Shown: piece by piece, positions 16,601-24,828 of the stretch
Numbering within the stretch: position 1 is the first letter of the stretch
Layout: every line of letters starts with the position of its first letter
Source: Actinocatenispora comari
Lineage (GTDB): Bacteria > Actinomycetota > Actinomycetes > Mycobacteriales > Micromonosporaceae
Assembly: GCF_017312725.1 (NCBI RefSeq)
Contig: NZ_BOPO01000041.1
Location: 1 to 46,643 of the forward strand
Reading direction: 5' to 3'
Length of the DNA stretch: 46,643 nucleotides
Program-made: the position numbers and the translations under genes
Notes under the pieces: generated by a model
What the model was told of the DNA's origin: nothing
Seen by the model: only the letters and a program-made list of their open reading frames with translations
Database searches by the model: none

Positions 16601-17032
16601 TCAGGTGTGCACCACGATCGAACCGGCGGCGCGGTCGTGCAGGCCGCGGCCACCCGGGCCGACCACGAGCGGCGGCACGATCAGGCAGAGCAGGAAGCCG
16701 CGCAGCAGCGCCCGCGGCACGCCGACCCGGCCGTGATCGGACACCCGCAGGCAGGCGATCCGGGCCAGCCGCATGCCGACCGTCTGACCGAACACCCCGA
16801 CGAAGACCCCGTACTCGACGATCAGCACCGGATAGGCCCAGAAACCCACCATCGTCTGGTTGGAGAACACTCCGGTCAGCCGGGCCAGCACGGTGCCGAC
16901 CAGCAGGCAGAGGATCCAGTCGAGCACCAGCGCGACGAACCGCTTGCCCCAGGTGGCGGGGCTGCCCGGCTCGGCCGGCGCGTTCGGGTCGGCGGGCCGG
17001 CCGGTGGTCTGCTGGGACGAGCGCTCGCTCAC
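16601..17032 (-). CDS. RDD family membrane protein
   Basis: A 143-residue protein with three predicted helices. The family Arg-Asp-Asp elements appear as RFVALVLDWILC (first helix) and GLHDRAAGS near the C-terminus, with GQTVGMRLARIACLRV between. The conserved neighbour of glnA in actinobacteria (Rv2219A-like). Role not established. The GTG start lacks a ribosome site, while TAAGCT (17039-17044 on the complement) ends 6 nt before it: predicted leaderless. Confidence 0.9.
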   Translation of the reverse strand: MSERSSQQTTGRPADPNAPAEPGSPATWGKRFVALVLDWILCLLVGTVLARLTGVFSNQTMVGFWAYPVLIVEYGVFVGVFGQTVGMRLARIACLRVSDHGRVGVPRALLRGFLLCLIVPPLVVGPGGRGLHDRAAGSIVVHT

Positions 17033-17203
17033 CGGCCCAGCTTACGGCGACGCCCCGGTACCGGCGCCCGCGGGTCGGTGCCGCAGAACCGGCGTCCGCG
17101 GACTGGCCGGTACCGGCGGCGGTGGCGGCGCGGCACCCCGGGTCCCGGGTCGGCGCGTCGGGCATCACGGCGGTCACGGCGAGGGCGGAAAGCCGGCGGG
17201 CCC

Positions 17204-17241
17204 GTAACAGCGGCGAAACAATGCAGATACGGCCGGGCAAC
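17204..17241 (+). promoter_or_regulatory. GlnR box upstream of glnA
   Basis: Four half-sites with exactly 6-nt gaps: GTAAC-n6-GAAAC-n6-GATAC-n6-GCAAC, matching the actinobacterial GlnR consensus gTnAC-n6-GaAAC repeated twice. A TACCCT (17252-17257) 11 nt downstream could be the -10, so the box covers the -35 region, the position of an activator. Confidence 0.85.
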
Positions 17242-17306
17242 GGCGGGTTCCTACCCTGACCGGGTACCCGGGGGTACGCATCGAGCCGCGAGACGACGGA
17301 GGACAC

Positions 17307-18731
17307 GTGTTCGACAACTCCGAGGCACTGCTGAAGTTTCTGGCCGACGACGGCGTACGGTTCGTCGACGTCCGGTTCTGCGACCTGCCGGGGGTGATGC
17401 AGCACTTCACGGTGCCGGTCGAGTCGTTCGACGCGGACGTGTTCACCGACGGTCTCGGGTTCGACGGCTCGTCGATCCGCGGGTTCCAGCAGATCCACGA
17501 GTCGGACATGCTGCTGTTGCCGGACCCGACGACGGCGTTCGTCGACCCGTTCCGGGCGGAGAAGACGCTGGCGCTCAACTTCTTCGTGCACGACCCGTTC
17601 ACCCGCGAGCCGTACAGCCGGGACCCGCGCAACATCGCCCGCAAGGCCGAGACCTACCTCGCCGCGAGCGGCATCGCCGACGCCGCGTACTTCGGTGCCG
17701 AGGCCGAGTTCTACCTGTTCGACTCGATCCGGTACGACACGGCCACCCAGCACGGCTTCTACCACATCGACTCGATCGAGGGCGCCTGGAACTCCGGCGC
17801 CGCCGAGGGCGGGCGCAACCTCGGACACAAGATCGCCCCGAAGGGCGGCTACTTCCCGGTGTCGCCGGTCGACCAGACCGCCGACCTGCGCGACGCGATC
17901 ACCCGCAACCTGCTCGACGCCGGCCTGGTCGTCGAGCGGGCCCACCACGAGGTCGGTACCGCCGGGCAGGCCGAGATCAACTACCGGTTCTCTACCCTGC
18001 TGCACTCCGGTGACCAGGTGCAGCTGTTCAAGTACATCGTGAAGAACACCGCGCACGCCGCCGGCAAGACCGCCACGTTCATGCCGAAGCCGCTGTTCGG
18101 TGACAACGGTTCGGGCATGCACACCCACCAGAGCCTGTGGCTCGCCGGCGAGCCGCTGTTCTACGACGAGACCGGGTACGCCGGCCTGTCCGACACCGCC
18201 CGCTGGTACATCGGCGGCCTGCTGCACCACGCGCCGAGCCTGCTGGCGTTCACCAACCCGACGGTCAACTCGTACCGCCGGCTGGTGCCCGGCTTCGAGG
18301 CGCCGGTCAACCTGGTGTACTCGCAGCGCAACCGCTCGGCGTGCACCCGCATCCCGGTCACCGGTACCAACCCGAAGGCCAAGCGGGTCGAGTTCCGGGT
18401 GCCGGACCCGTCGTCCAACCCGTACCTGGCGTTCTCGTCGATGCTGATGGCCGGACTGGACGGGGTGCGCAACAAGATCGAGCCACCGGAGCCGGTCGAC
18501 AAGGACCTGTACGAGCTGCCGCCCGAGGAGTTCGCCGGCGTCAAGCAGGTACCGGGGTCGCTGCCGGAGGTGCTCGACGCGCTGGAGGCCGATAACGAGT
18601 ACCTGCTCGCGGGTGACGTGTTCACCTCCGACCTGATCGAGTCGTGGGTGGACTACAAGCGCGCCAACGAGGTCGACCCGATCCGCCTGCGCCCCACCCC
18701 GCACGAGTTCGCCCTCTACTACGACGTCTGA
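17307..18731 (+). CDS. glnA: Glutamine synthetase type I
   Basis: Makes glutamine from glutamate, ammonia and ATP; cytosolic dodecamer. 474 residues, the size of actinobacterial GSI-beta (GlnA1). Motifs: [16 protein letters not shown] (metal), GSGMHTHQS (ATP), [20 protein letters not shown] and [10 protein letters not shown]. The adenylylation site is Tyr402 in [10 protein letters not shown], so control by GlnE is expected besides GlnR. GTG start after GGAGGACAC. The RDD gene and the lip block upstream reproduce the conserved actinobacterial order. A 25-bp tandem repeat starts within the last codons. Confidence 0.98.
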   Translation: MFDNSEALLKFLADDGVRFVDVRFCDLPGVMQHFTVPVESFDADVFTDGLGFDGSSIRGFQQIHESDMLLLPDPTTAFVDPFRAEKTLALNFFVHDPFTREPYSRDPRNIARKAETYLAASGIADAAYFGAEAEFYLFDSIRYDTATQHGFYHIDSIEGAWNSGAAEGGRNLGHKIAPKGGYFPVSPVDQTADLRDAITRNLLDAGLVVERAHHEVGTAGQAEINYRFSTLLHSGDQVQLFKYIVKNTAHAAGKTATFMPKPLFGDNGSGMHTHQSLWLAGEPLFYDETGYAGLSDTARWYIGGLLHHAPSLLAFTNPTVNSYRRLVPGFEAPVNLVYSQRNRSACTRIPVTGTNPKAKRVEFRVPDPSSNPYLAFSSMLMAGLDGVRNKIEPPEPVDKDLYELPPEEFAGVKQVPGSLPEVLDALEADNEYLLAGDVFTSDLIESWVDYKRANEVDPIRLRPTPHEFALYYDV

Positions 18732-18872
18732 TCGCCCCCGGCAATGCGACGTCTGATCGCCTCCGGCAACGCGACGTCTGATCGCCTCCGGCAACGCGAC
18801 GTCTGATCGCCTCCGGCAACGCGACGTCTGATCGCCTCCGGCAACGTGACGTCTGATCGCCTGATCGCCCCC
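18723..18872 (+). repeat. 25-bp tandem repeat spanning the glnA stop codon, six copies
   Basis: Unit beginning GACGTCTGATCGCC at 18723, 18748, 18773, 18798, 18823 and 18848, exactly 25 bp apart. Copies 2-5 are nearly identical; the first and last differ by a few bases. Copy one contains the last two codons and TGA of glnA. Contiguous, no spacers, so not a CRISPR array. Confidence 0.95.
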
Positions 18873-18884
18873 GGGCAACCCGAA

Positions 18885-18920
18885 CAGCGCCCGCCCCCGG
18901 ACCACCGGTGGCGGGCGCTG
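18885..18920 (+). terminator. glnA terminator hairpin
   Basis: 11-bp perfect stem CAGCGCCCGCC / GGCGGGCGCTG with a 14-nt loop that can itself pair (CCGG/CCGG). It follows the tandem repeat. The remainder of 18732-19039 shows nothing else. Confidence 0.75.
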
Positions 18921-19039
18921 CCGCGTACCGGCGGCGTCGAACGTCAGCCGGGGTGGCGGTGGTGGATGGCGCGGACGCGGGCAGCCGGCACCCGAACTCG
19001 GTGACGACGACATCTGTTCCCAGCAACGGGTACGAGCGG

Positions 19040-19294
19040 CTACGCCGGCTTGCGCCAGGACTCCCGGGGCGCCGCGTAGACACCCTGCCGTGGCCGCACC
19101 CGGACCATGCCCCACTCCACGAGCCCGGCGATCGCCCGGCGAGCGGTCCCGCGGGCGACTCCGTACGCCTGGGCGATGGTGTTCTCCGACATCACCCGCT
19201 GGCCGGGCTGATACGCCCCGGAGCGGATCTGCTTCTCGACGTCGAGGGCGATCTGCTCCCACTTCGGCACTTCGATGTCCGGCACGGCCTCCAT
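19040..19294 (-). CDS. GntR-type regulator reduced to its DNA-binding domain
   Basis: Only 84 residues: a complete winged helix (WEQIALDVEKQIRSGAYQPGQRVMSENTIAQAYGVARGTARRAIAGLVEWGMVRVRPRQGVYA) and nothing after it, while ordinary GntR proteins carry a 140-residue effector domain. The helix-turn-helix (about 38-57) and the wing tip GVY are intact, so it should bind DNA but cannot sense a ligand by the usual domain. The ATG at 19294 follows AGGG at 7 nt. The divergent region holds a 10-bp palindrome (19350) and the promoter of the small protein at 19472, a likely target. Confidence 0.88.
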   Translation of the reverse strand: MEAVPDIEVPKWEQIALDVEKQIRSGAYQPGQRVMSENTIAQAYGVARGTARRAIAGLVEWGMVRVRPRQGVYAAPRESWRKPA

Positions 19295-19349
19295 CCCCTC
19301 ACCCTGACAATGCCAAGGTGCTCGCGAGCCAGCATATACACACCTACAT

Positions 19350-19359
19350 ACCCATGGGT
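19350..19359. promoter_or_regulatory. Palindrome, candidate operator of the short GntR protein
   Basis: ACCCATGGGT, a perfect 10-bp palindrome in an unusually AT-rich patch (19330-19360) upstream of both divergent genes. It lies 5 bp before the -35 of the rightward promoter. Confidence 0.45.
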
Positions 19360-19364
19360 GACGC

Positions 19365-19393
19365 TGTACAAGGATGGTTCAGGCAAGTAGCCT
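19365..19393 (+). promoter_or_regulatory. Candidate promoter of the 80-residue protein gene
   Basis: TGTACA (19365-19370), 17-bp spacer, TAGCCT (19388-19393). This predicts a start near 19400 and a leader of about 70 nt with AGGGAG before the ATG. Confidence 0.6.
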
Positions 19394-19471
19394 GGCTGCA
19401 CTCCGCAAACAGGGCCGGGTGGCGTCCAGTCCACGCCGCCCGGCCCCTGACCGCTCGCGAAGGGAGCGGCT

Positions 19472-19714
19472 ATGACGAACCTTATCCGGCGGCCCGATCG
19501 GATTCCCCGCGCCGGACAGCTGGTGCACATCAGCCCCGCCGCCGGGGTGTACGGGGCGGGCTCCGCCTGGTGGCACGTGATCACCGCCGAACCGGCGCTC
19601 ACCGACGGGATGTGCTACCTGACCGCGGGGCCGCTCGACCCGAACGACCACGACGGCCGCGCCCGAGTCTTCTTCTGCCGCATCGACGGACTGCTCGTCC
19701 AGGACGTGCGGTGA
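19472..19714 (+). CDS. Small protein of unknown function (80 residues)
   Basis: No family recognised. The sequence (RIPRAGQLVHISPAAGVYG, WWHVITAEPALT, GMCYLTAGPLD, RVFFCRIDGLLVQDVR) looks like a compact beta-rich soluble domain. A convincing AGGGAG at 5-nt spacing and an upstream promoter support expression. Divergent from the GntR-type protein, which probably controls it. Confidence 0.72.
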   Translation: MTNLIRRPDRIPRAGQLVHISPAAGVYGAGSAWWHVITAEPALTDGMCYLTAGPLDPNDHDGRARVFFCRIDGLLVQDVR

Positions 19715-19784
19715 TGCTCGTACGTCTGGGGTCCCGCAGCGGGCTGCCACCGAATCCGTCGCACGCAGCAGGCGCCGAGAGTCC

Positions 19785-19814
19785 TTGTCCTCGTCACCCC
19801 TTGCTCGCTAGCGT
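19785..19814 (+). promoter_or_regulatory. Candidate promoter of the 57-residue protein gene
   Basis: TTGTCC (19785-19790), 18-bp spacer, TAGCGT (19809-19814). Confidence 0.5.
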
Positions 19815-19848
19815 CGAGACGAAGCGCGGTCGACGAACGGAGACGGCC

Positions 19849-20022
19849 GTGTACCCCGGTGGCACGAACGGGCAGTGGGTGCGCAGCCGCAACCAGGAAA
19901 GTGTCGAGGCGCTCCAGGCCGAGCAACAGGTGCGGTCCGGCCTGGAGCGCGAACAGCTGGAGCGGTGGCACGAGTTCCGCAGCCGGCTGTGGCACAGGAT
20001 CCTCAGCTGGTTCCACCGCTGA
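19849..20022 (+). CDS. Small charged helical protein (57 residues)
   Basis: GTG start with GGAG 6 nt upstream and a plausible promoter at 19785. The peptide is strongly helical and charged (NQESVEALQAEQQVRSGLER, EQLERWHEFRSRLWHRILSWF), with an aromatic amphipathic end that could sit on a membrane or partner. A longer frame through this point starting at 19090 is not credible. Function unknown; it may belong with the 19472 gene and the short GntR regulator. Confidence 0.5.
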   Translation: MYPGGTNGQWVRSRNQESVEALQAEQQVRSGLEREQLERWHEFRSRLWHRILSWFHR

Positions 20023-20052
20023 CGGCCGGCCACCCGCCGAGCCTCGGCGTCG

Positions 20053-20661
20053 TCACCGGCGCGTGGTCGTGTCAGTAGGTGTGGTGCGGAGGTGGGTGAG
20101 GAGGACGTCGAAGACGGCGGCGAGGTGGTCGATGCGGCCGGTGGAGCGGAGTACCTGAACGCCGCCCTGGATGCCGGCGACGAAGGCGGCGGCCGTACGG
20201 TCGGGGTCCAGTTCGGGGCGGATCCGGCCGGCGGCCTGCATCGCCTCGATGCCCACCCGGATGTGCTGCTGCCACTGGGCGAGCAGCGCGCGCACTACCT
20301 CGGTGGCCCCCGGAGTGGTGGTGAGTTGACTCATCAGCGCACTCAGCGGGCAGTGCGAGCCCTGCGCCTGGTACCGGGCGAGCACCGCGTCGCGCCACCG
20401 GTGCCAGGCGGGCCAGGAGGTCAGCGCGCCGAGGTGCGGCTGCTGGTCGTCGAGCACCCGGTCGGCCTCGTGCTGCGCGACGGCGAGCAGCAGTTCCTCC
20501 TTGCCGCCGGGAAAGTAGTGGAACAGCTGCCCCTTGCTGGTACCGGTGATCGCGCGGACGTCGTCGAGGGTCATCTCCCCCGGCTCGGCGCTGTGCAGGT
20601 GTGCCGCCGCGCCGTCGATGATGCGTTGCCGGGTCGCGCGCCCCTTAGCGGTGATCGCCAC
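20053..20661 (-). CDS. TetR/AcrR family regulator
   Basis: A 202-residue repressor. Helix-turn-helix at about 28-50 (MTLDDVRAITGTSKGQLFHYFPGGKEELLLAV), then an all-helical ligand domain of the kind with a C-terminal TetR_C fold (FVAGIQGGVQVLRSTGR). The GTG at 20661 is chosen since TACCCT (20668-20673 on the complement) ends 6 nt before it, implying a leaderless message, and the residues just after it (ITAKGRATRQRIIDGAAAHL) are a normal TetR start. It faces the SDR gene; operators with the same TGGAC-N6-GTCCA core lie at both promoters. Confidence 0.93.
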   Translation of the reverse strand: MAITAKGRATRQRIIDGAAAHLHSAEPGEMTLDDVRAITGTSKGQLFHYFPGGKEELLLAVAQHEADRVLDDQQPHLGALTSWPAWHRWRDAVLARYQAQGSHCPLSALMSQLTTTPGATEVVRALLAQWQQHIRVGIEAMQAAGRIRPELDPDRTAAAFVAGIQGGVQVLRSTGRIDHLAAVFDVLLTHLRTTPTDTTTRR

Positions 20662-20679
20662 CCGTCGAGGGTAACTCCG

Positions 20680-20697
20680 CTGGACCCAGCGGTCCAG
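20680..20697. promoter_or_regulatory. TetR operator 1 (own promoter)
   Basis: CTGGACC-CAGC-GGTCCAG, 7-bp arms; core TGGAC-N6-GTCCA. Located just upstream of the tetR -10. Confidence 0.75.
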
Positions 20698-20766
20698 AAA
20701 CGACCCGGTCGGTACCGGAACCAGGCCGACGACGATCCGAATCTCCGCCCTCCAACCCGCGTCACG

Positions 20767-20786
20767 TTTGGACTGGCAGGTCCAAA
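20767..20786. promoter_or_regulatory. TetR operator 2 (SDR promoter)
   Basis: TTTGGAC-TGGCAG-GTCCAAA, 7-bp arms; same TGGAC-N6-GTCCA core as operator 1. The SDR -35 (CTGGCA, 20773-20778) lies inside it. Confidence 0.78.
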
Positions 20787-20809
20787 ATTGGCGGCCTAGC
20801 GTCCAGGTC

Positions 20810-21580
20810 ATGACACCACGACTGCGGGGCCGGACGGCCCTGGTGACCGGGTCCACCAGCAACATCGGCCGCGCCATCGCGCTCGCGTTCGCCGCCCAGG
20901 GGGCGCACGTGGTGGTCTCCGGCCGGGACGAGACCCGCGGCGACGGGGTCGTCGCCGAGATCGAGCGCGCCGGTGGCCGGGCCGACTTCGTCCGCGCCGA
21001 CCTGGACGGTACGGCGCAGGCCAGCCAGGCGCTCGCCGCCGAGGCGACCCGCCGGCTGGGCGGGCGGCTGGACGTCCTGGTCAACAACGCCGGCATCTAC
21101 CCGCCCGGTACGACGCCGACGACCGACCCGGCCACCTTCGACCGGGTGTACGCGGTGAACGTCAAGGCGCCGTTCTTCCTGACTCAGGTGGTGGCGCCGG
21201 CGATGGTCGCCGCGGGCGGCGGCGTGATCGTCAACCTCGGCTCCTGGGTGGCGCGGCGCGGCCTGCCGATGGGCGCCCTGTACGCGTCGACGAAGGGCGC
21301 GATGGAGACGCTGACCCGCGCCTGGTCGGCGGAGTTCGGCGGCGGGGGCGTGCGGGTCAACGCGATCTCGCCGGGCGTCATCCGTGACCCGGCCCTGGAC
21401 CCGTCGAGCCAGTTCGCCGGCGAGACGCTGATGCACGGCACCCCGGCCGGTACCGCCGGGCACCCGGACGCGATCGCCGCCGCCGCGGTGTACCTCGCGT
21501 CCGACGACGCCGCGTTCGTGCACGGCGCCGTGCTCGACGTCGACGGCGGCCGCACCGGCGTCACCACCACCGGCCGCTGA
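20810..21580 (+). CDS. Short-chain dehydrogenase/reductase
   Basis: A 256-residue classical SDR: NAD(P) motif TGSTSNIG (13-20), NNAG (92-95), catalytic Ser145, Tyr158 and Lys162 (YASTK), and a C-terminal DVDGGRTGV. Probably oxidises or reduces a small alcohol or ketone; substrate unknown. The ATG at 20810 is chosen because TAGCGT (20797-20802) ends 7 nt before it with CTGGCA 18 bp further up, giving a leaderless message. Controlled by the divergent TetR protein. Confidence 0.95.
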   Translation: MTPRLRGRTALVTGSTSNIGRAIALAFAAQGAHVVVSGRDETRGDGVVAEIERAGGRADFVRADLDGTAQASQALAAEATRRLGGRLDVLVNNAGIYPPGTTPTTDPATFDRVYAVNVKAPFFLTQVVAPAMVAAGGGVIVNLGSWVARRGLPMGALYASTKGAMETLTRAWSAEFGGGGVRVNAISPGVIRDPALDPSSQFAGETLMHGTPAGTAGHPDAIAAAAVYLASDDAAFVHGAVLDVDGGRTGVTTTGR

Positions 21581-21618
21581 CCGGACGGCCGCCGTGCCGG
21601 GCGCTGGTCGTCGGCCGG

Positions 21619-23772
21619 TCAGCGCCGGCCCTCGCCCGGCCCGGGGTGGCAGTGCGACCAGGCAGTCAGCGGTGCGGTGGCCTTCAGCACCATCTCGTCG
21701 AACTCGTCGGCCGGGTCGGAGTCCAGGACGATCGCGCCGCCGGCACCGACGTGCAGCTCGTCCCCGGCACGCACCGCGGTACGGATGACGATGCTCAGGT
21801 CCGCGCCACCGGTGAGGCCGAAGTAGCCGAGCGCGCCGGAGTAGACGCCGCGAGCGGCCGGTTCGAGCCGGTCCAGGATCTCCATGGTGCGCTGCTTCGG
21901 GGCTCCGGTCATCGAGCCGCCCGGGAAGCAGTGCCGCACGCAGTCGACCGCGTCGACCTCCGGCCGCAGCTGCCCGGACACCGTGGACACCAGCTGGTGC
22001 ATCGTCTGGTACGACTCGACCGCGAGGTACCGGTCGACCGAGACCGAGCCGACCCGGCACACCTGGCCGAGGTCGTTGCGCAGCAGGTCGACGATCATCA
22101 GGTTCTCGGCCCGGGTCTTCGCGTCGCCGGCCAGCCGGGCGGCGAGTTCGGCGTCCCGGGCCGGATCGGGGTGGCGCGGGGCAGTGCCCTTGATCGGCCT
22201 GGTCTCGACCCGGCCGGCCGGCGTCACCCGCAAGAACCGCTCCGGCGACGAGCCGTACACGCAGACCCGGCCGATGCGCAGCAGCGCCGCGTACGGAGCC
22301 GGGTTGAGTCGCCGCAGCCGGCGGTACAGGGCGAGATCGTCGCCGTCGTAGCGCACCCGGGCGGCGTCGGTCAGGCAGATCTCGTAGCTCTCGCCGCGCC
22401 GAAGCTCGCGCTGGCACTCGCCGATCCGGTCCAGGTACGCCGCCCGGTCCAGCGCGAGATGCGGTACCGGATCGCACGCCGAACCGGCGGGTTCGTCGAG
22501 GGTGGCAGCAGGGGGCGCGTCGAGGCGCGCTGCCGCCAGGGCGGCGAGCCGGGCGCTGGTCGCGGTGACCCAGGCGCGGGCGGCGCCGTCGTCGTCGCGG
22601 TACAGGGCGATCAGGTGGGTGACGCCGCGCTCGTGGTCGACGGCGACGAGCCGGTCGGTGAAGATCCAGCAGGAGTCCGGCATCGGGGAACGGTGCGCGG
22701 CGGCGGCAGCGCAGTCGGCCTTCAGCTCGTAGCCGAACCAGCCGACGTACCCGCAGTCGAAGTCGAACGGCAGGCCGGCGTCCGCGACCCGCCGCCGCGC
22801 GAGCTGGCGGCGCAGCACGTCGAACACGGTGCCCGGCTCGAGCCGCGATCCGGCGGCGGACCGTACCGTCACTCCCGCGTCGCCGACCCGGTAGGTCAGC
22901 GCCTCCGCCAGCGGGCCGGACGCGTCGCCGAGGAACGAGAACCGGGACAGGCCCGGCTCGACCCGGCTGCTGTCCAGCCAGAAGCAGTCCGGCGAGCCGG
23001 CGAACAGCGTCTCGAACGCCGTCCCGGTGTCCACCGCCACCGGCAGCTCCGCCCGGTGCAGGCGCAGTCCCGCCGTACCCTGCAGCGGTCCGGCCACCTT
23101 GCCCGGCCCGGCGGAGGGACCGGGCGCAGCCGGGTACCCGACCGGCGCGGGGTGGACGGCCGAGCCGGACGGCCCGCTTCGCCGGCGGTGCCGCGGGGCG
23201 GCGGAGAGGTCGCGGAAGTTGGTCAGCAGCTCGCGGCCGAAGGTCGAGGCGACCGACTCCGGGTGGAACTGGACTCCCCAGCGCGGCCGGTCGCGGTGCC
23301 GGATCGCCATCACGACGCCGTCGTCCGCCCACGCGGTCGCGAGGTAGTCGGGTGGCAGCGGCTCGGCGACGCACAGCGAGTGGTAGCGGACCGCGACGAA
23401 CTCCGCCGGTACGCCGGTGAACAGCTCGTCGCCGCGGTGGGTGATGCGGGCGAGCCGGCCGTGTTCCGGCCGCGGCGCCGGTTCTACGGTGCCGCCGGAC
23501 AGCCAGGCGAGCGCCTGGTGGCCGAGGCACACGCCGAGCACCGGCAGGTCGGTACCGGCCAGCAGCGCGGGCACCAGTCCGAGGTCGCGGGCCACGGCGG
23601 GGTGTCCGGGGCCGGGCGAGACGACGATGTTGTCGAGGCCGGCGAGGTCCAGGGCGGCCAGCGCGTCGTCGTCGTTGGCGAGTACCAGCGGGTCGGCGCC
23701 GTTGACCTCGGCGAGCAGCTGAAACAGGTTGAACGTGTACGAGTCGTGGTTGTCGACCAACAGCGTGCGCAC
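21619..23772 (-). CDS. Fused aminodeoxychorismate synthase (PabA-PabB type)
   Basis: A 717-residue fusion: glutamine amidotransferase (1-190; catalytic Cys82 in GVCLGHQ, His170 and Glu172 in FHPES) followed by a chorismate-binding synthase (about 240-717; KTRAENLMIVDLLRNDLG, CFPGGSMTGAPK). Lys528 in PIKGT is the residue that marks 4-amino-4-deoxychorismate synthase; anthranilate synthases have Ala there. The product feeds p-aminobenzoate for folate or a secondary metabolite. Of two adjacent GTG codons I take 23772, 5 nt after GGGGAG. Separated from the 2-MIB operon by 189 bp with a strong terminator, so probably unrelated to it. Confidence 0.93.
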   Translation of the reverse strand: MRTLLVDNHDSYTFNLFQLLAEVNGADPLVLANDDDALAALDLAGLDNIVVSPGPGHPAVARDLGLVPALLAGTDLPVLGVCLGHQALAWLSGGTVEPAPRPEHGRLARITHRGDELFTGVPAEFVAVRYHSLCVAEPLPPDYLATAWADDGVVMAIRHRDRPRWGVQFHPESVASTFGRELLTNFRDLSAAPRHRRRSGPSGSAVHPAPVGYPAAPGPSAGPGKVAGPLQGTAGLRLHRAELPVAVDTGTAFETLFAGSPDCFWLDSSRVEPGLSRFSFLGDASGPLAEALTYRVGDAGVTVRSAAGSRLEPGTVFDVLRRQLARRRVADAGLPFDFDCGYVGWFGYELKADCAAAAAHRSPMPDSCWIFTDRLVAVDHERGVTHLIALYRDDDGAARAWVTATSARLAALAAARLDAPPAATLDEPAGSACDPVPHLALDRAAYLDRIGECQRELRRGESYEICLTDAARVRYDGDDLALYRRLRRLNPAPYAALLRIGRVCVYGSSPERFLRVTPAGRVETRPIKGTAPRHPDPARDAELAARLAGDAKTRAENLMIVDLLRNDLGQVCRVGSVSVDRYLAVESYQTMHQLVSTVSGQLRPEVDAVDCVRHCFPGGSMTGAPKQRTMEILDRLEPAARGVYSGALGYFGLTGGADLSIVIRTAVRAGDELHVGAGGAIVLDSDPADEFDEMVLKATAPLTAWSHCHPGPGEGRR

Positions 23773-23913
23773 CACGACTCCCCGAGACCGACCGACTGGC
23801 GCAACGGCGCCGGGCGCACGACGGCGCGGCACCCAGTAGACGGTGACCGGTACGGGGCTGTCAACGTGCTGGTGGTCGCACCCGCAGCCGTACGACGCCG
23901 GCTGGGCGCGCTG

Positions 23914-23946
23914 CCGGTGGGGGCGGCGGTCCGCCGCCCCCACCGG
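23914..23946 (-). terminator. Terminator of the encapsulin / 2-MIB operon
   Basis: Inverted repeat CCGGTGGGGGCGGCGG / CCGCCGCCCCCACCGG around a single T, folding as a stem of about 14 bp. It lies 16 bp beyond the methyltransferase stop. Confidence 0.82.
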
Positions 23947-23961
23947 AGTCCCGGCGCCGGG

Positions 23962-24828
23962 TCAGACGCGGTCGGCGACGATGAGCAGGTAGTGGAAGCT
24001 GCCCTCCCGGTACGCGGTGAGGAACGCCTCCTCGATGCCGGTGGCCACCGACGCCTGCTCGCGCAGCTCCCAGTACGGGATGGTGTGCGGGGTCAGGTCG
24101 ACGACGGTGATGGGCACGAAGTTGTTGGCCGCCAACGCCTTGAAGTAGTCGCTGCGCGGGTGGATGTTGCAGATGTACTGCTCGTCGATCCGGCTCACCG
24201 CCTTCGACCGGCCGCCGGTCACGTCGTTGTAGCAGCCGGTGATGCACACGTACCGGCCGCCGTAGGACAGCAGCCGGGCGAACTCGGCGAACAGCGGGAA
24301 CAGGTCGACGTACATGGTGGTCTCGTTGGTCCAGATCGCCTGCCGTGACCCGGTGTCGAAGCCGGTGTCGAGCATGTTGCGGAAGTGGTAGCGCACCTGG
24401 TCGTCGACGCCGCGCGCGGCGGCCTGCTTGTTGGCGAACTGCACCTGGTACTCCGAGATCGACACGCCGTCGACCGCGCAGCCGAACCGGTGGTTGGCCA
24501 TGATGCTGGTGCCGCCGCGGCCGGAGCCGGCGTCCAGCAGCCGGTCGGCGGCCGAGATCGGGCCGAGGTGGTCGAGCAGCAGGTCGGCCTGCGCGGTCTC
24601 CAACCGGTGCAGTTCGGCGATGATCCGCTCGTCCCGGGTCGCGGCCGGCCCCTGCAGTACCGACGGGTCGTAGTCGCCGATGCCGTAGTGGTGGTGGAAC
24701 AACCCGTCGATCTCGCCGAGGCGCAGGTTGACCGGGTCCTTGCGGTTGGTGTTCCAGTAGTTCGCGACCGACCGCTGGTACTCGGTGCGCAGCACCGTGG
24801 TCCCGGCCTGGCTGGTGGTGGTGGTCAT
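23962..24828 (-). CDS. Geranyl diphosphate 2-C-methyltransferase
   Basis: Methylates C2 of geranyl diphosphate with S-adenosylmethionine, giving 2-methyl-GPP, the substrate of the neighbouring cyclase. 288 residues. SAM site LLDAGSGRGGTSI (about 97-109), and characteristic stretches YWNTNRKDPVNLRLGEIDGLFHHHYGIG, WTNETTMYVDLFPLFAEFARLL and GGRYVCITGCYND. The ATG shares 4 nt with the stop of the cyclase gene (ATGA), so translation is coupled; AGGAG is 7 nt upstream. It is the last gene of the shell operon. Whether it enters the shell is not known from sequence. Confidence 0.96.
   Translation of the reverse strand: MTTTTSQAGTTVLRTEYQRSVANYWNTNRKDPVNLRLGEIDGLFHHHYGIGDYDPSVLQGPAATRDERIIAELHRLETAQADLLLDHLGPISAADRLLDAGSGRGGTSIMANHRFGCAVDGVSISEYQVQFANKQAAARGVDDQVRYHFRNMLDTGFDTGSRQAIWTNETTMYVDLFPLFAEFARLLSYGGRYVCITGCYNDVTGGRSKAVSRIDEQYICNIHPRSDYFKALAANNFVPITVVDLTPHTIPYWELREQASVATGIEEAFLTAYREGSFHYLLIVADRV

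Noticed and set aside
18723-18872. Possible CRISPR array after glnA
   Set aside because: The 25-bp units are contiguous with no spacers and derive from the gene end; no cas genes nearby.
16485-19262. Very long minus-strand open frame over glnA
   Set aside because: It is antisense to a clear glutamine synthetase, and its repetitive part is only the translated tandem repeat; high-GC DNA gives such shadows.
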